A stretch of 64,000 nucleotides of DNA, taken from contig NZ_JAASAD010000012.1 in NCBI RefSeq assembly GCF_012726175.1, positions 91,693 to 155,692 on the forward strand. The letters are read 5' to 3'. The position numbers and the translations under genes are program-made. This stretch comes from Micromonospora sp. HNM0581. Its GTDB lineage: Bacteria > Actinomycetota > Actinomycetes > Mycobacteriales > Micromonosporaceae. The notes under the pieces are model-generated. The model saw only the letters and a list, made by a program, of their open reading frames with translations, had not been told where the DNA came from and ran no database searches. Positions 1 to 9,800 of the stretch are shown here, in pieces. The number at the start of each line of letters is the position of its first letter. Within the stretch, counting starts at the first letter, position 1.

Positions 1-3000
1 GCGTGCGAGCGGGCGGAGTCGGCGTCCTGCCCCGACGCGACCAGGTCGGCGGTGCGCTGCTCGACGTACCGGTCACGAAGGGTCGTCGCTGGGACGAGGT
101 CGGGATTGCGGAGCGAGGTGACACCGGCGGACCTGAGCCGGTCGAGCAACGCCTTCCGGTTCAACGTGTCCACCTCGGCGCGGACCCGTAGGTTCCGGTT
201 GAACCGGTACGCCTCGATGGCCGTCCCCGGGATGCCGTCCCGGCCGACCGACTGCACGTAGCGCTCGACCAGCTGCCGTAGCCCTTCCGCGGCCTGCCCC
301 AACTCGGAGCCCTGCGGCACCAGGCCGTCGGGGTCGCGGGGCGCGTCAGGGCCGGTCAGGCCATCGAGCTGGGCGCGGACGGCATCCGGGTTCGCCAGCC
401 AGGACCGCAGTGCCGGTGTGTCGAGTCCGGCGGCGACGAGCCGGGAGCCGACCAGCTGCGGAGCGCTTCCGACGATCGAGTAGAGCTGGCAGCGTCCGTC
501 CCCCGGCGTCGAGACGGTCTGGAGACCGGGCTTCGGACCGGCCGGTGTAGGTGGCACGTCCCGGGACGGCGGGTCCACCTCGGGGGAGCCGGCCGGTGGG
601 GTCTTTGCGCTGGTGTCCTTCGTGGTGCTGGCGGCGGTGTGGTCGGTGTGCTGGGACGACGGTTCTGCCTCGGGTGGCTGCGGTTCCGGCTGCCGTTCGG
701 TGGGTGGGGTGTCGGTGGGTGCGGCCGATATGGTGGGTGGGGCTTCGGTGGGTGGGGTGTCGTCGGCGGGATCGTCCCCGCTGTCCGGCACTTCTTCGAT
801 CCGGTTGTCGCCGAGGCGGTGCACGTGGTCGGCGAGCCGCTGCGCTCCCTCGGTGTCGACCTCCGGTGCCACCCCGAGGAACCGGCTGCTGAAGTCGTCC
901 AACAGCTGGTAATGCCGCTGGGCCAACTGCCACCAGTCCTGCCCCGCCTGGTTCCAGGTGTCGATGAGTCCGGGCAGCAACGCCTCGTAGGTGGCCCGAT
1001 CGGTGCTGCCCTCCGGCGCCGCGTAGGCATCGAAGCGGGCCTGGTCGAGCCGATCGGAGGCCGACACGAAAGCGTCCGCCGCCGTGGCCAGCTCCGCCTC
1101 ATGCGCCACGAGCTCCGCGAAGGCGGCCACCCGCTCGGCGGCCTCCGGCCGGGGCGTGCCGTCCGCCGGAATGTCGAGTGCGGTACGGGCGTCGTGCAGC
1201 CCCATCCGCAACGACACGGTGAGTAGTTCGGTCGGCTGCCCCGCGCTGGTCACCGTCTTCGACGGGAAGGCCGAGGACGACAGGGTCACGTCGACCTCGA
1301 CCCGGTTGAAGTAGTCGACCAGGGCCGACCGGCTCCCCGGCTTGACGTTGCCGAACCCGCCCGTGGTGCTGCTGCCGCTTTCGGTGGCGGCCTGCGCGGC
1401 GCCCGCGAAGGCACCCGGACCGCCGCTCTCCAACGGCTGGTAGGGGTCGTCGACGTTGCCGCGCCCCAGGAGGGGGGCCCGGAGCCCCCGGAGGTTCTGG
1501 ACCAGCGCACTCGTGCCGCTGCTGTACTCGCCGGCGTTCTGTACCGCGTGTTCGCGGTACACCTTGGAGCTGACCCCCTGCAGGGACGCCGCCTCGGGCA
1601 CCAGCCTGACGACGATCTGAGCCTGCTGGCCGAAGATCTCGGCGCTGGTCACCGGAGGCAGCTCGAAGCCGTCCGGGGTCAGCATCGCCGACACGGCAGG
1701 CAGCAGGATCTCCGGGGTGAGGCTTTGGTGTATCTGGTGGGCGCCGGCATAGCCTGGCAGCCTCAAACGCCTGGCCGTGCCCGACAGTAGCCGCTCGACC
1801 GTGTTCTGCAACTGGGCGACCCGACCGAGGTCCTCGGCGCCGAACCGGGGCGGCAACGGCAGGCCGTTCAGCGTCCGCCAGCCGGGTCCCAGGCTGCTGG
1901 GGGCGTGGATCTGGTAGGTGGTGGGCCGCACCGCCGGCACGGTCCGTGGTAGGCGGACGTCGTCGGCCCACCGGTCCTGGACGATCCGGTCTTCGACGAC
2001 CAGCAGGTCGCTCTCCAACGGGCTGCCCCGGTCGAAGACCACCAGGGAGAACCTGACCGGCAGCGCCATCCGTACCTTGACCCCACTAGCCGAACTCAGG
2101 TCGGACTTGACCGTGCTGGAGCTGATGTTCCGGTCGTTCTGCTCCTGGGCGGCCCGTCCGACGGTGTCACCGACCCCCACCGCGATGTTCTCGCCTTGCT
2201 GGTTCGAGACTCCGGTGCCGGCCACCCCGGCGGTGGTGAGCTGCCCGTGCCGTCGGTGGCGTGCCTCTGCGAACCCGTGGGCGTGCGTGAACTTGATGTC
2301 CAGGTCGTTGTGGTCGGCGACGAAACCCATGAACACGGGGTTGCCGGTGGTCTCGGCGACCAGGCGGACCTCGCGCGAGTGCTGGCTCGTACGGGCCGGC
2401 TTGACGTGCATGACGGACAGGCCGCCATCCACGATCGCCGGCCAGTGCTGCCGGATGCCGTCGCGACTCAACAGGTCGAGCAGGCGGCGACGGTTCAACA
2501 TGGTGTCGCCGATGCCAGGGTCCGAGATCGAAGCGGAGATCTTGGCGGCGGCGTTGCTGCCCCTGCTACGGATGGCGTCGAGAACCTTTCGGACGGTGCT
2601 CCGTCCGTCATCGGTCCTCGCTGCCTCGGCCTGCAGAGCGGCAGTCAGCCGTTCAGTCAGATTCGGCGCATGGTGGACGGCGTACAGACCGAGGCCGGGC
2701 CCGTGACCGGGAGGTAGGCGCAGCTCCGGCGTCGACTGCGGCATCCACGGCGCGCCCATGGTGCCGACGTCTCCGGCGAGTGGTGGCAACAGACCCAGGC
2801 TGACCACGGCCGGGGCGGGCAGGCGCAGGGCAACTGCGTTGGTGATGGTGCCGTGTCGCTGGACCGACTTGTAGTGGTGCAGCCAGCTGCCGTGGCGCAG
2901 CGCTTTCGGAACGATCCGGTAGCGCGCCGGCTCGGTGGTGACCTCCACGGTGGCCGATGCCCGCAGGTCGAAGATGACGACGAAGGTCCGGTTCCTGCCG

Positions 3001-6000
3001 GGGCGGTTGCGGTCGATCGCACCGCTGACGCTTTGACTCTTCTGCTTTCCACCGGCGTACAGCAACTTCTCGTGGCGAGCGGTGCCGAGCACCCCGCCGC
3101 TGCTGGTACCACCGGTGTTGGCGCCGAGCCGGCGCAGAGTGGCCGAGAAGAGGCCCCGGAGCGCGAACTGCTTCTCCACCCGTTTGGCCGTTCCTACCTC
3201 GATCGACCCTGCCGAGCCGGGCTCGGTGGAAATCGGAACGTGTGCCGTAGGCACCACTCGGGCGTTGGTCAGGGCTGCGGCGATGGCGATGTCGGTCGCC
3301 GCACCGTCCTCGGCGGTGGTGAGCCGGTCGACCAGCCACACGCCGTTCAACATCGATGCCAGACCGTGTGCCTGCCGGAACTGGCCGGTCCGGTCGAGCA
3401 GTGCCGCCCAGACCGGCATTCCCTCGACCAGACCGTCGGTGCCGCGTACCCCCCGTAGTCGGGTCCGGGACTGGACATTGTCGTATTGCTGCGCCGCGGT
3501 GAGTGCGTCGGTGGCCAGCTTGGTGACGTACGTACTGCCGGGCAGCCCTTCGATGGCCAACCAGTCGTCGATGTTCAGCGTCGACTCGGCGTCGACCCAC
3601 TCCCGTAGTGCGGACTGTTCCAGCTGGGTCCGTCGGGAGACACCGAGGGGGTCCGGGGCGGGGATGAGCGTCACCGGCAGGGAGAGTGGCGTGGCGACGA
3701 CCGAGGCCGCGTCGAGCTGTACGGTCACCGGCCGGGCCTGCGTCAGGCGGAACCGGGTGAACTGTCTGCCGCCGACGGCGGTCACCTGCTCCGGGGTCGT
3801 CCGGACCATGGTCGTGCCGGTCTCCCCGGTGACCGGTCGGGGCAGCCGCGGTTGCAGGACGCGGGCGATCCCGATCCGGGACCGGGAGTCGAAGCCGGGA
3901 CGGCGTGCGTAGGCGTAGACCCTCACGGTGATTTCCAGCTCGGTACCGAACGCCTCCGAGTGGGCAGTGCCGCCGATCAGTCGTCCCTCGGTGCCGGCCA
4001 GCTGCACACTGGTCTGCCTGCCCACCCGGTGCCGATACTCGAACGCTCCGGCGGGGACGAGTGCGGCGCCTCCCATGTCGCCGACCAACCGGAAGATGCC
4101 GCCACTCTCCACAGCCATGGCGGTACGCCATTCACCGTCGGCGGTGACCTTCTGCTCGGAGCTGTTGATATCTGTTGTCCGTACCGCCTCGTTCCTGCTG
4201 GTGCCCCGATGGTCGAGGGGGCTGGTGTAGCGGCCGATGACGTGCACCACGAGGTGGCGGGTGCCGACCGGTTTGGTCCGGCTCAGTCGGCCCACCAGCC
4301 CGCCGCCCAGCAGACTCTTCCTGCCCTGACGGAGGCCGGGCACCGTCAGCACACGGTCCAACTCGTCCTGATTGGCCTGCCGCTCGGACGCCGCCCGGCT
4401 GGATCCCATCCAGGAAACCTTGTCGGTCTCGCCGAAACGGGGAAGGAACCCGCCCGGGAAGCGGCGGACCAAGCCGGTCACGTTCAGGTAGAGCTGGTTG
4501 AAGGCACTGAGACCGGAGGTGACGGCACGAGCATCGGTCATCGCGTACGGCGGCGCGTTCCACCGGGTCGGTGACGGGTCGAAAGGACTCGCGTCATGCT
4601 GAAGCTGGGCCAGCCGACTGGCGGGCAGCCGACCGAGAACCACCATGTCCAGCGTGATCGGTGCGACGGTTCCGCGCTCCCCGAACGGTAGCCGCTGCAG
4701 CGGCACCTCGCGCAACCCGGTACTGATGGTGACCCGGACCCGGGCCTCCACCAGGACGTTCGGGACGTCCTTGAATTCGGTGCCGATCCGGGAAGCACCG
4801 CCACGGGAAACGGAGGTGGTTATCGACCGTAGGAAGCCGCCGAACAGGCGTCCCTGGACGTACGCCGGCCCGAAAGACCACCGGGCCGGAATGGCCGACA
4901 TTCCGATCCCGACCCGGCTCGCCTGGGCCAGCTTCGTCGACGCGACCTCCCCTGGTTGCTGGCGGAACCAGGATTTGGCAATGTCCGCGGTCGCAGAAAG
5001 TTCCGTCACCGTCGCGGTGATCTTGGCGGACAGTGCGTGGTTGCCGTGCTGGCTGGTGATTGTCGACGGGTGCCCGTCGGATTCCAACGCCGGAATCAGG
5101 TTGCCCACCATCGAGGATTCCTCGAGCATGCGGCGGCCCTGATCCGCGCCGATGCTGCCCGGCGGCACGGTCTTTGTGGGCTGTAACCGGAGCAGAGTGT
5201 CCTCGGCGACATCGTTCCAGGAGTCGGTGGGTGGCACCCCCGACGGCAGGTCGATCCCGGCGCTCAGGATACGTACCGGCGTGAAGTGCTCGACCAGCAT
5301 CGACGTGTGCCGGGCCGGGTCGATGGGGACGGTGACCTGCCGGGGTTGTGCGTTCGCGATGTCGTCGACGCCGCGCAGGAACAGACCCACCCGCACCGGA
5401 TCGCCCGTGGTAGGGGTGGCCGGCTGCGGACCGGTGAGCCGCGCGTACGGGTCGGTGACGACCACCTCGAAGTCAACAGGCACCGACACCAGATGAGAGC
5501 CGGAGCTGCTCCGCACGATGTGCGAGTCCGTGATCTTGACGCTGTCCTGGAAGGTCTCGCTCGGGCGCGACAGCGAGACGTCGATCGAGAAACCGCCCCC
5601 GAGTCCTATCCGCTGCGGGATCATGGTGCCGGCACTGATCGTCCCCGAGCTGCCGGTGGAGGATGCCTGCTTCGAACCGTCGGACCAGTCGCTGCGGGTG
5701 TCGAACTTGGCCTTGTCCTCGGACTGGTCGATCACCTGTGCGTCCGCCGGATCCCACCGTGGCTGGACGGTGACCCGGTGCCAGCGGTGCAGGCCGTCGC
5801 GGAGGAAGAAGCTCCGGCCACCGGTGGTGAAGAACGACCGGAGCTCGTCGCGCAGTGCCCGCTGGACGGGCTCGGTGTCGACCGGAAGGTGCGACAGAAT
5901 CGCCGAGATCCAGGAACTCTCGGCCGCGTGGCGTCTCACCGCCTGACGGATGCTCTGGTCCAGGCCGCTGATCAACTTGGCGAGGTCGTCGACTGAGTCG

Positions 6001-9000
6001 GGCTCGTTGAGCAGGTCCGGTCGGGTCCGGTAGAAACCGCGCAGCGGGTTGTCCGGGATGGGCGGAACCGTGGCGACAGTGGCGGCGGCGCTGTCGGTCT
6101 CATCGGTGTCGTCTGGTTGGTCGGTGTCGTCTGGATGGCTTTCGTCGTCGTTCTCGGGGCTGACGACTGAGGCGGTGTCGGTGTCGGCGGCGGACGCCGG
6201 AGCGGTCGTAGCAGGCTCCGCAGCCGGGAGGCGCTCGTCGAGTTCGATTTCCTCCACCTCGGGGATGGTGGGCAGGGCCGGCTCCCGGCGCAGGGTCGTG
6301 GCCGGGGGGCGCTCGTCGAGTTCGATTTCCTCCACCTCGGGGATGGTGGGCAGGGCCGGCTCCCGGCGCAGCGTCCACGCGACGTACTCGCCCGGGTTGC
6401 TGTGTCCCGGCACCTCCCCGACGGTCTGGTGCTGGCGTGGCGCGGGTGGGCTGCTGGTGGCGTTGCCGGTCAGCGGGTCCGGCGTCGGCAGGACAGAATT
6501 GCGGGTGATGCGGCTGGCGGGTGGGTGCTTCCCGGAGTGTCGCCAGGTGCCGGGCCGGGTCAGGTCCGGGCGGGGATGCCCGGCCGGGGTGTGCGAGATC
6601 GCAGCGGAGAGGATGCGGCCGTCCGGGGTGGTCCAGGCAGTGAGTTCGGGGGCGCTGACCGCGGTGATCCCGGGCTGATCGCTCAGTCGGAGGTCGTAGT
6701 CGCCGGTCGCGATGTCGCAGACGGCGAGGACGATGTGCTTGCCGTGGGAGCGTGGGTCGCTGGTGATGAGGGCGGCGAGCTGCTCGGGGGTGACGAGCTT
6801 GCCGTCGACCACGATGCCGTCGGGGGCGCCGTGGGCGAAGACCACGTAGTGGTCCGCGCGTGTGGGGTGGTCGTGCGCGGCGGTCCAGTTGTCGGTCTGA
6901 TCGGGGTCGAGGAGCACGAGTCCGGCTGGCACCCGGGTACCCGCAGGGGGTGCGATGTGGGTGCCGCGGACCGGGTCGGCCGGCCCACGGGTCCCGGCGC
7001 CGGCGACCCCGGCGTCCGCGACAGTCGTGGCCGCCGCACTGGACGGCGAGGATGGAGGTCGATGTCCCGGCTGGTCGAGTTCGGCTGTGACCTGCGTGTC
7101 TGCCCCGACGTTCACCGCATCGGTGCTCAGCCCGGCGGCGGGAACGACGGCTGCGGTGGGGGCCGCCACGGTCGTCGGTGGGGAGCCCATAGGGGAACCG
7201 GGCTCGTGCCGGAGCCGGTCCTCACCGTGGGTGGCGGGCTCGCTGGGTCCGATCGGAGCCGCGCCAACCGGCGCTCTGGCCGGTTCCGGGGCGCTCTGCG
7301 CCGGTACCGGAGCGGCGGCCGGGCGGTCCGCCGGAGCGACGCCGTCGGAATCGTCGTCCCAGATGGCGTCGGTCTCCCTGCCCGGATCGTCGTCCCAGAT
7401 CGAGCTGGTCTCGGAATCTGCATCCGCGTCACTGTCCCAGGTCGGGTCACGGGTCCACGTGTCTTCTGCGTCGACCCCGGCCCTGGGATCCGAGGTCGAG
7501 GTCGGGCCGCCCGTCCAGCCGGGCGGCTCGGCAGGGGCGGTGACGGATTGGTCGGCCCGGGGTTGGCTCGGGAGGGCGTCCGGTGCGGTCGGGCCCTCGA
7601 TAGGTGACAAGCCGTCGACGGAGGCCGCCGTCGATGTCGGAGTCACCGCCGTCGATGGCGGAGTCACCGCCGTCGGTGGCGCCGGTCGCGGGGCTTCCGC
7701 CGGACGCGCGGGATTACCGGACTGCGTAGGGGCGGACGGGCCGCCGGTGTTGCTGGTTGGCGTGTTGCCGTTGATGCCGGTTGTGGGTGTGGCGGGTGCG
7801 GGTGGCACCGGGGCGGGCACCTGGGCGTTCGTGGCGGGGGATGGAGGGGCCAGGCCGGGCGTCCCCGCGGCCACGGGCGGTGTGATCGGAGGCGTACCAG
7901 ACGAGGAAGGCGTGGCCGTCGTCCCCTCAGCTGGTCGGGTCGTGCCGTCGGCGGGGGGCCCTGCGGTGGTGCCCGGCGGTGCGGCCGTCGGAGGGGAGTT
8001 CGGGGCCGTACCGGACGTCGGGGGTGGAGCCGCCGATACGCCGGTCGGCGTATCCACCGGGTTCGTCGGGGCTGGTGCACCGGGAGAAGCCGTCTGGGCT
8101 GCGTCTCCTCCCGATGCGCTGGCACCGGTCGCGGCCGGCGGGGTGACCACACCGCCGGTTGGAGCGGGTGAACCGGCACCGACCGGGACACCGCCAGGGG
8201 CGTCCGGGGCTCCTGTCTCAGCGGGGCCGGCCGGTGCCGTCGGCGGGGTGGACGCCCCGGGGAGTGCGGGCGTACCAGAACCGGTCTGGCCGGGGTCGGC
8301 CGTCGCGTCGACGCCGCTGGCGGCCGAGGGGGCCTGCGGCGTGGCGCCGGGCAGCCCGGCGGTGCCGGGGGTGGGCGTGGCGGTGCCGGCCGGTGGGGAT
8401 CCGGCAGGGGTGATCGGTGTGCCGGTGACGGGGGACGGCGGTGGAGGGGCAGGTGTGGTGGGGGTGATCGGTGTTCCGGGCGGGGTGCCGGCGACAGGGG
8501 ATGGTGATGGCGGTGCGTCGCTCGGCGTGGCTACGGCGTCGGTCGCCGCCGGGTCCGATGCCGCGGGCCGGGGTGCTGTCACGTCGGCTGGGGCCGGCCC
8601 GGTGGTGGCCGGCATCGGGTTGCCCGCCACGACGCCCGGGGCCGGCGCGGGGCCGTCGGCTCCGGCGGGAGCCTCGGTGGACGCTGATCCGCCGGGATCC
8701 GGGGCGCCTGGGACCGGGGCGCCTGGGACCGGGGCGCCGGGGACCGGGGCGCCTGGGACCGGGGTGACGGGTGGCGGGGCGGGTGGTGGTGTGGGGGCGA
8801 CCGGCGGTGGGGCGATCGGTGTGGGGAAGGTGGTGTCGGGGTTCTGCGGGGAGGTGTTCGGGTCGCGGTCGTGGGAGTCCAACCTCGGAGGTGGGCGGAG
8901 GTCGTTCGGACCGACCTTCGGACCGAACTGTTTACCGAACACCTCCGCGTAGTGGTGCGCCATGCCGCCGATGATCGACGAGGTGAACGTGGCAAAGGGG

Positions 9001-9788
9001 TTGAAGCCTCCACCGCCCACCATCATGGTGAAGAGTCCCTCGAAGAGGGTCTCGGAGAACGCGGAGAGCGTCTCCCGGCTGTACACGTCCTTGTTGATTT
9101 TCGGGTACGCCTTGCCCGCGATCCAGTGCGTGCCACTGACGCCGAGACCGATGAAGAAGCCTCCGGCGAAGGCCATCAGCAGGTTCTGGTAGTTGATTTG
9201 CTTCCGGTTGCCCTCGGCGATCTGCATGAGGTCCGCGGCCGCGGACTGCCACACCTCCTCAAGGCCCTCCTCGACCCCCTCCCAGACGAGGTGCAGCAAC
9301 TGGTTCTGGAGCCGCAGGCGCAGGAAGCTGATCAGTGTGCGTACGATCTCCTGGCCGATCTTGACCAGGGCGGGTACGGCGGCGGCGCCGAACCCGCTGG
9401 CCAGCGCGATGGCGATCTCGACGACCTGGGTGAAGGCCGCGATGACGATGTTGTACTGGGTGTTCTCCGAGTCGAGGGCGAACTGGTACGCGGCGTGGCC
9501 CAGTTGGAGGGCCACCTGTGCGCCGTCCGGGACACCCCTGGTGATGTCTCCCTGGAACCCGGAGAACGCGTCGGCGGCCGGTCCGTTCAGGTGGCTGCCC
9601 AACGAGTTGCCCAGGTTGGCGGTCCCTCCCAAGCCGTTCAACAGGTGGCTGGAGAATCTGTACAGATCCTCGCCCATCGCCCGCAGCGCGGTCGGGTCGG
9701 CCTTGGGGAACTCCTCACCGACGCCGAAGAGGATGAGGTCGTAGGCCCACTGCCATTCGGGGTCGTTGGGGATGTGGAAGTCGGGCAT
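1..9788 (-). CDS. Giant T7SS-exported polymorphic toxin with OTU-like C-terminal region (3' end outside window)
   Basis: One reading frame stays open from an ATG at 9788 to the left edge: 3262 codons and no stop. Residues 1-300 begin MPDFHIPNDPEWQWAYDLIL and look like the WXG100-like N-terminus of actinobacterial ESX toxins, with a hydrophobic stretch near 200-230. Residues 310-930 are a Pro/Ala/Thr linker. Around 970-1040 lies a domain with FAHGAPDGIVVDG and IVLAVCDIATGD (His986, Cys1024), reminiscent of caspase-like peptidases. An acidic linker with a 26-residue duplication follows (1140-1186), then about 1600 beta-rich residues that I do not recognise. A second Pro/Thr linker precedes TPGDGRCQLYSIVG (Asp3097, Cys3100), which matches the DGxC active-site signature of OTU cysteine proteases. 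The catalytic His would lie outside the window. The start lies 12 bases after the WXG-like gene, in the same operon. Secretion through the adjacent ESX system and toxin function are inferred. Confidence 0.85.
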   Translation of the reverse strand, partial: MPDFHIPNDPEWQWAYDLILFGVGEEFPKADPTALRAMGEDLYRFSSHLLNGLGGTANLGNSLGSHLNGPAADAFSGFQGDITRGVPDGAQVALQLGHAAYQFALDSENTQYNIVIAAFTQVVEIAIALASGFGAAAVPALVKIGQEIVRTLISFLRLRLQNQLLHLVWEGVEEGLEEVWQSAAADLMQIAEGNRKQINYQNLLMAFAGGFFIGLGVSGTHWIAGKAYPKINKDVYSRETLSAFSETLFEGLFTMMVGGGGFNPFATFTSSIIGGMAHHYAEVFGKQFGPKVGPNDLRPPPRLDSHDRDPNTSPQNPDTTFPTPIAPPPVAPTPPPAPPPVTPVPGAPVPGAPVPGAPVPGAPDPGGSASTEAPAGADGPAPAPGVVAGNPMPATTGPAPADVTAPRPAASDPAATDAVATPSDAPPSPSPVAGTPPGTPITPTTPAPPPPSPVTGTPITPAGSPPAGTATPTPGTAGLPGATPQAPSAASGVDATADPGQTGSGTPALPGASTPPTAPAGPAETGAPDAPGGVPVGAGSPAPTGGVVTPPAATGASASGGDAAQTASPGAPAPTNPVDTPTGVSAAPPPTSGTAPNSPPTAAPPGTTAGPPADGTTRPAEGTTATPSSSGTPPITPPVAAGTPGLAPPSPATNAQVPAPVPPAPATPTTGINGNTPTSNTGGPSAPTQSGNPARPAEAPRPAPPTAVTPPSTAVTPTSTAASVDGLSPIEGPTAPDALPSQPRADQSVTAPAEPPGWTGGPTSTSDPRAGVDAEDTWTRDPTWDSDADADSETSSIWDDDPGRETDAIWDDDSDGVAPADRPAAAPVPAQSAPEPARAPVGAAPIGPSEPATHGEDRLRHEPGSPMGSPPTTVAAPTAAVVPAAGLSTDAVNVGADTQVTAELDQPGHRPPSSPSSAAATTVADAGVAGAGTRGPADPVRGTHIAPPAGTRVPAGLVLLDPDQTDNWTAAHDHPTRADHYVVFAHGAPDGIVVDGKLVTPEQLAALITSDPRSHGKHIVLAVCDIATGDYDLRLSDQPGITAVSAPELTAWTTPDGRILSAAISHTPAGHPRPDLTRPGTWRHSGKHPPASRITRNSVLPTPDPLTGNATSSPPAPRQHQTVGEVPGHSNPGEYVAWTLRREPALPTIPEVEEIELDERPPATTLRREPALPTIPEVEEIELDERLPAAEPATTAPASAADTDTASVVSPENDDESHPDDTDQPDDTDETDSAAATVATVPPIPDNPLRGFYRTRPDLLNEPDSVDDLAKLISGLDQSIRQAVRRHAAESSWISAILSHLPVDTEPVQRALRDELRSFFTTGGRSFFLRDGLHRWHRVTVQPRWDPADAQVIDQSEDKAKFDTRSDWSDGSKQASSTGSSGTISAGTMIPQRIGLGGGFSIDVSLSRPSETFQDSVKITDSHIVRSSSGSHLVSVPVDFEVVVTDPYARLTGPQPATPTTGDPVRVGLFLRGVDDIANAQPRQVTVPIDPARHTSMLVEHFTPVRILSAGIDLPSGVPPTDSWNDVAEDTLLRLQPTKTVPPGSIGADQGRRMLEESSMVGNLIPALESDGHPSTITSQHGNHALSAKITATVTELSATADIAKSWFRQQPGEVASTKLAQASRVGIGMSAIPARWSFGPAYVQGRLFGGFLRSITTSVSRGGASRIGTEFKDVPNVLVEARVRVTISTGLREVPLQRLPFGERGTVAPITLDMVVLGRLPASRLAQLQHDASPFDPSPTRWNAPPYAMTDARAVTSGLSAFNQLYLNVTGLVRRFPGGFLPRFGETDKVSWMGSSRAASERQANQDELDRVLTVPGLRQGRKSLLGGGLVGRLSRTKPVGTRHLVVHVIGRYTSPLDHRGTSRNEAVRTTDINSSEQKVTADGEWRTAMAVESGGIFRLVGDMGGAALVPAGAFEYRHRVGRQTSVQLAGTEGRLIGGTAHSEAFGTELEITVRVYAYARRPGFDSRSRIGIARVLQPRLPRPVTGETGTTMVRTTPEQVTAVGGRQFTRFRLTQARPVTVQLDAASVVATPLSLPVTLIPAPDPLGVSRRTQLEQSALREWVDAESTLNIDDWLAIEGLPGSTYVTKLATDALTAAQQYDNVQSRTRLRGVRGTDGLVEGMPVWAALLDRTGQFRQAHGLASMLNGVWLVDRLTTAEDGAATDIAIAAALTNARVVPTAHVPISTEPGSAGSIEVGTAKRVEKQFALRGLFSATLRRLGANTGGTSSGGVLGTARHEKLLYAGGKQKSQSVSGAIDRNRPGRNRTFVVIFDLRASATVEVTTEPARYRIVPKALRHGSWLHHYKSVQRHGTITNAVALRLPAPAVVSLGLLPPLAGDVGTMGAPWMPQSTPELRLPPGHGPGLGLYAVHHAPNLTERLTAALQAEAARTDDGRSTVRKVLDAIRSRGSNAAAKISASISDPGIGDTMLNRRRLLDLLSRDGIRQHWPAIVDGGLSVMHVKPARTSQHSREVRLVAETTGNPVFMGFVADHNDLDIKFTHAHGFAEARHRRHGQLTTAGVAGTGVSNQQGENIAVGVGDTVGRAAQEQNDRNISSSTVKSDLSSASGVKVRMALPVRFSLVVFDRGSPLESDLLVVEDRIVQDRWADDVRLPRTVPAVRPTTYQIHAPSSLGPGWRTLNGLPLPPRFGAEDLGRVAQLQNTVERLLSGTARRLRLPGYAGAHQIHQSLTPEILLPAVSAMLTPDGFELPPVTSAEIFGQQAQIVVRLVPEAASLQGVSSKVYREHAVQNAGEYSSGTSALVQNLRGLRAPLLGRGNVDDPYQPLESGGPGAFAGAAQAATESGSSTTGGFGNVKPGSRSALVDYFNRVEVDVTLSSSAFPSKTVTSAGQPTELLTVSLRMGLHDARTALDIPADGTPRPEAAERVAAFAELVAHEAELATAADAFVSASDRLDQARFDAYAAPEGSTDRATYEALLPGLIDTWNQAGQDWWQLAQRHYQLLDDFSSRFLGVAPEVDTEGAQRLADHVHRLGDNRIEEVPDSGDDPADDTPPTEAPPTISAAPTDTPPTERQPEPQPPEAEPSSQHTDHTAASTTKDTSAKTPPAGSPEVDPPSRDVPPTPAGPKPGLQTVSTPGDGRCQLYSIVGSAPQLVGSRLVAAGLDTPALRSWLANPDAVRAQLDGLTGPDAPRDPDGLVPQGSELGQAAEGLRQLVERYVQSVGRDGIPGTAIEAYRFNRNLRVRAEVDTLNRKALLDRLRSAGVTSLRNPDLVPATTLRDRYVEQRTADLVASGQDADSARSH
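6231..6371. repeat. Perfect tandem duplication, 63 of every 78 bases
   Basis: The 63-base stretch at 6231-6293 recurs without change at 6309-6371, a period of 78 bases (26 codons). It lies inside the giant toxin gene and encodes two copies of TLRREPALPTIPEVEEIELDER in its acidic linker. The lack of any difference suggests a recent duplication. Confidence 0.9.
8701..8760. repeat. Four tandem 15-base units
   Basis: Four consecutive copies of GGGGCGCCTGGGACC (the third differs by one base) encode PGAPV-type pentapeptides at about residues 343-363 of the giant toxin, in its Pro-rich linker. Copy number could change by slippage without breaking the frame. Confidence 0.85.
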
Positions 9789-9800
9789 GCCGGGTACCGG

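Noticed and set aside
2653..4131. 492-codon minus-strand frame
   Set aside because: Same strand as the giant toxin but in another frame, very Arg-rich, and no motif. The giant frame gives protein-like text through the same bases.
6955..8952. 665-codon plus-strand frame
   Set aside because: Antisense shadow of the Pro-rich linker of the giant minus-strand gene. Its Gly/Ala/Val composition mirrors Pro/Ala/Thr codons and it has no ribosome binding site.
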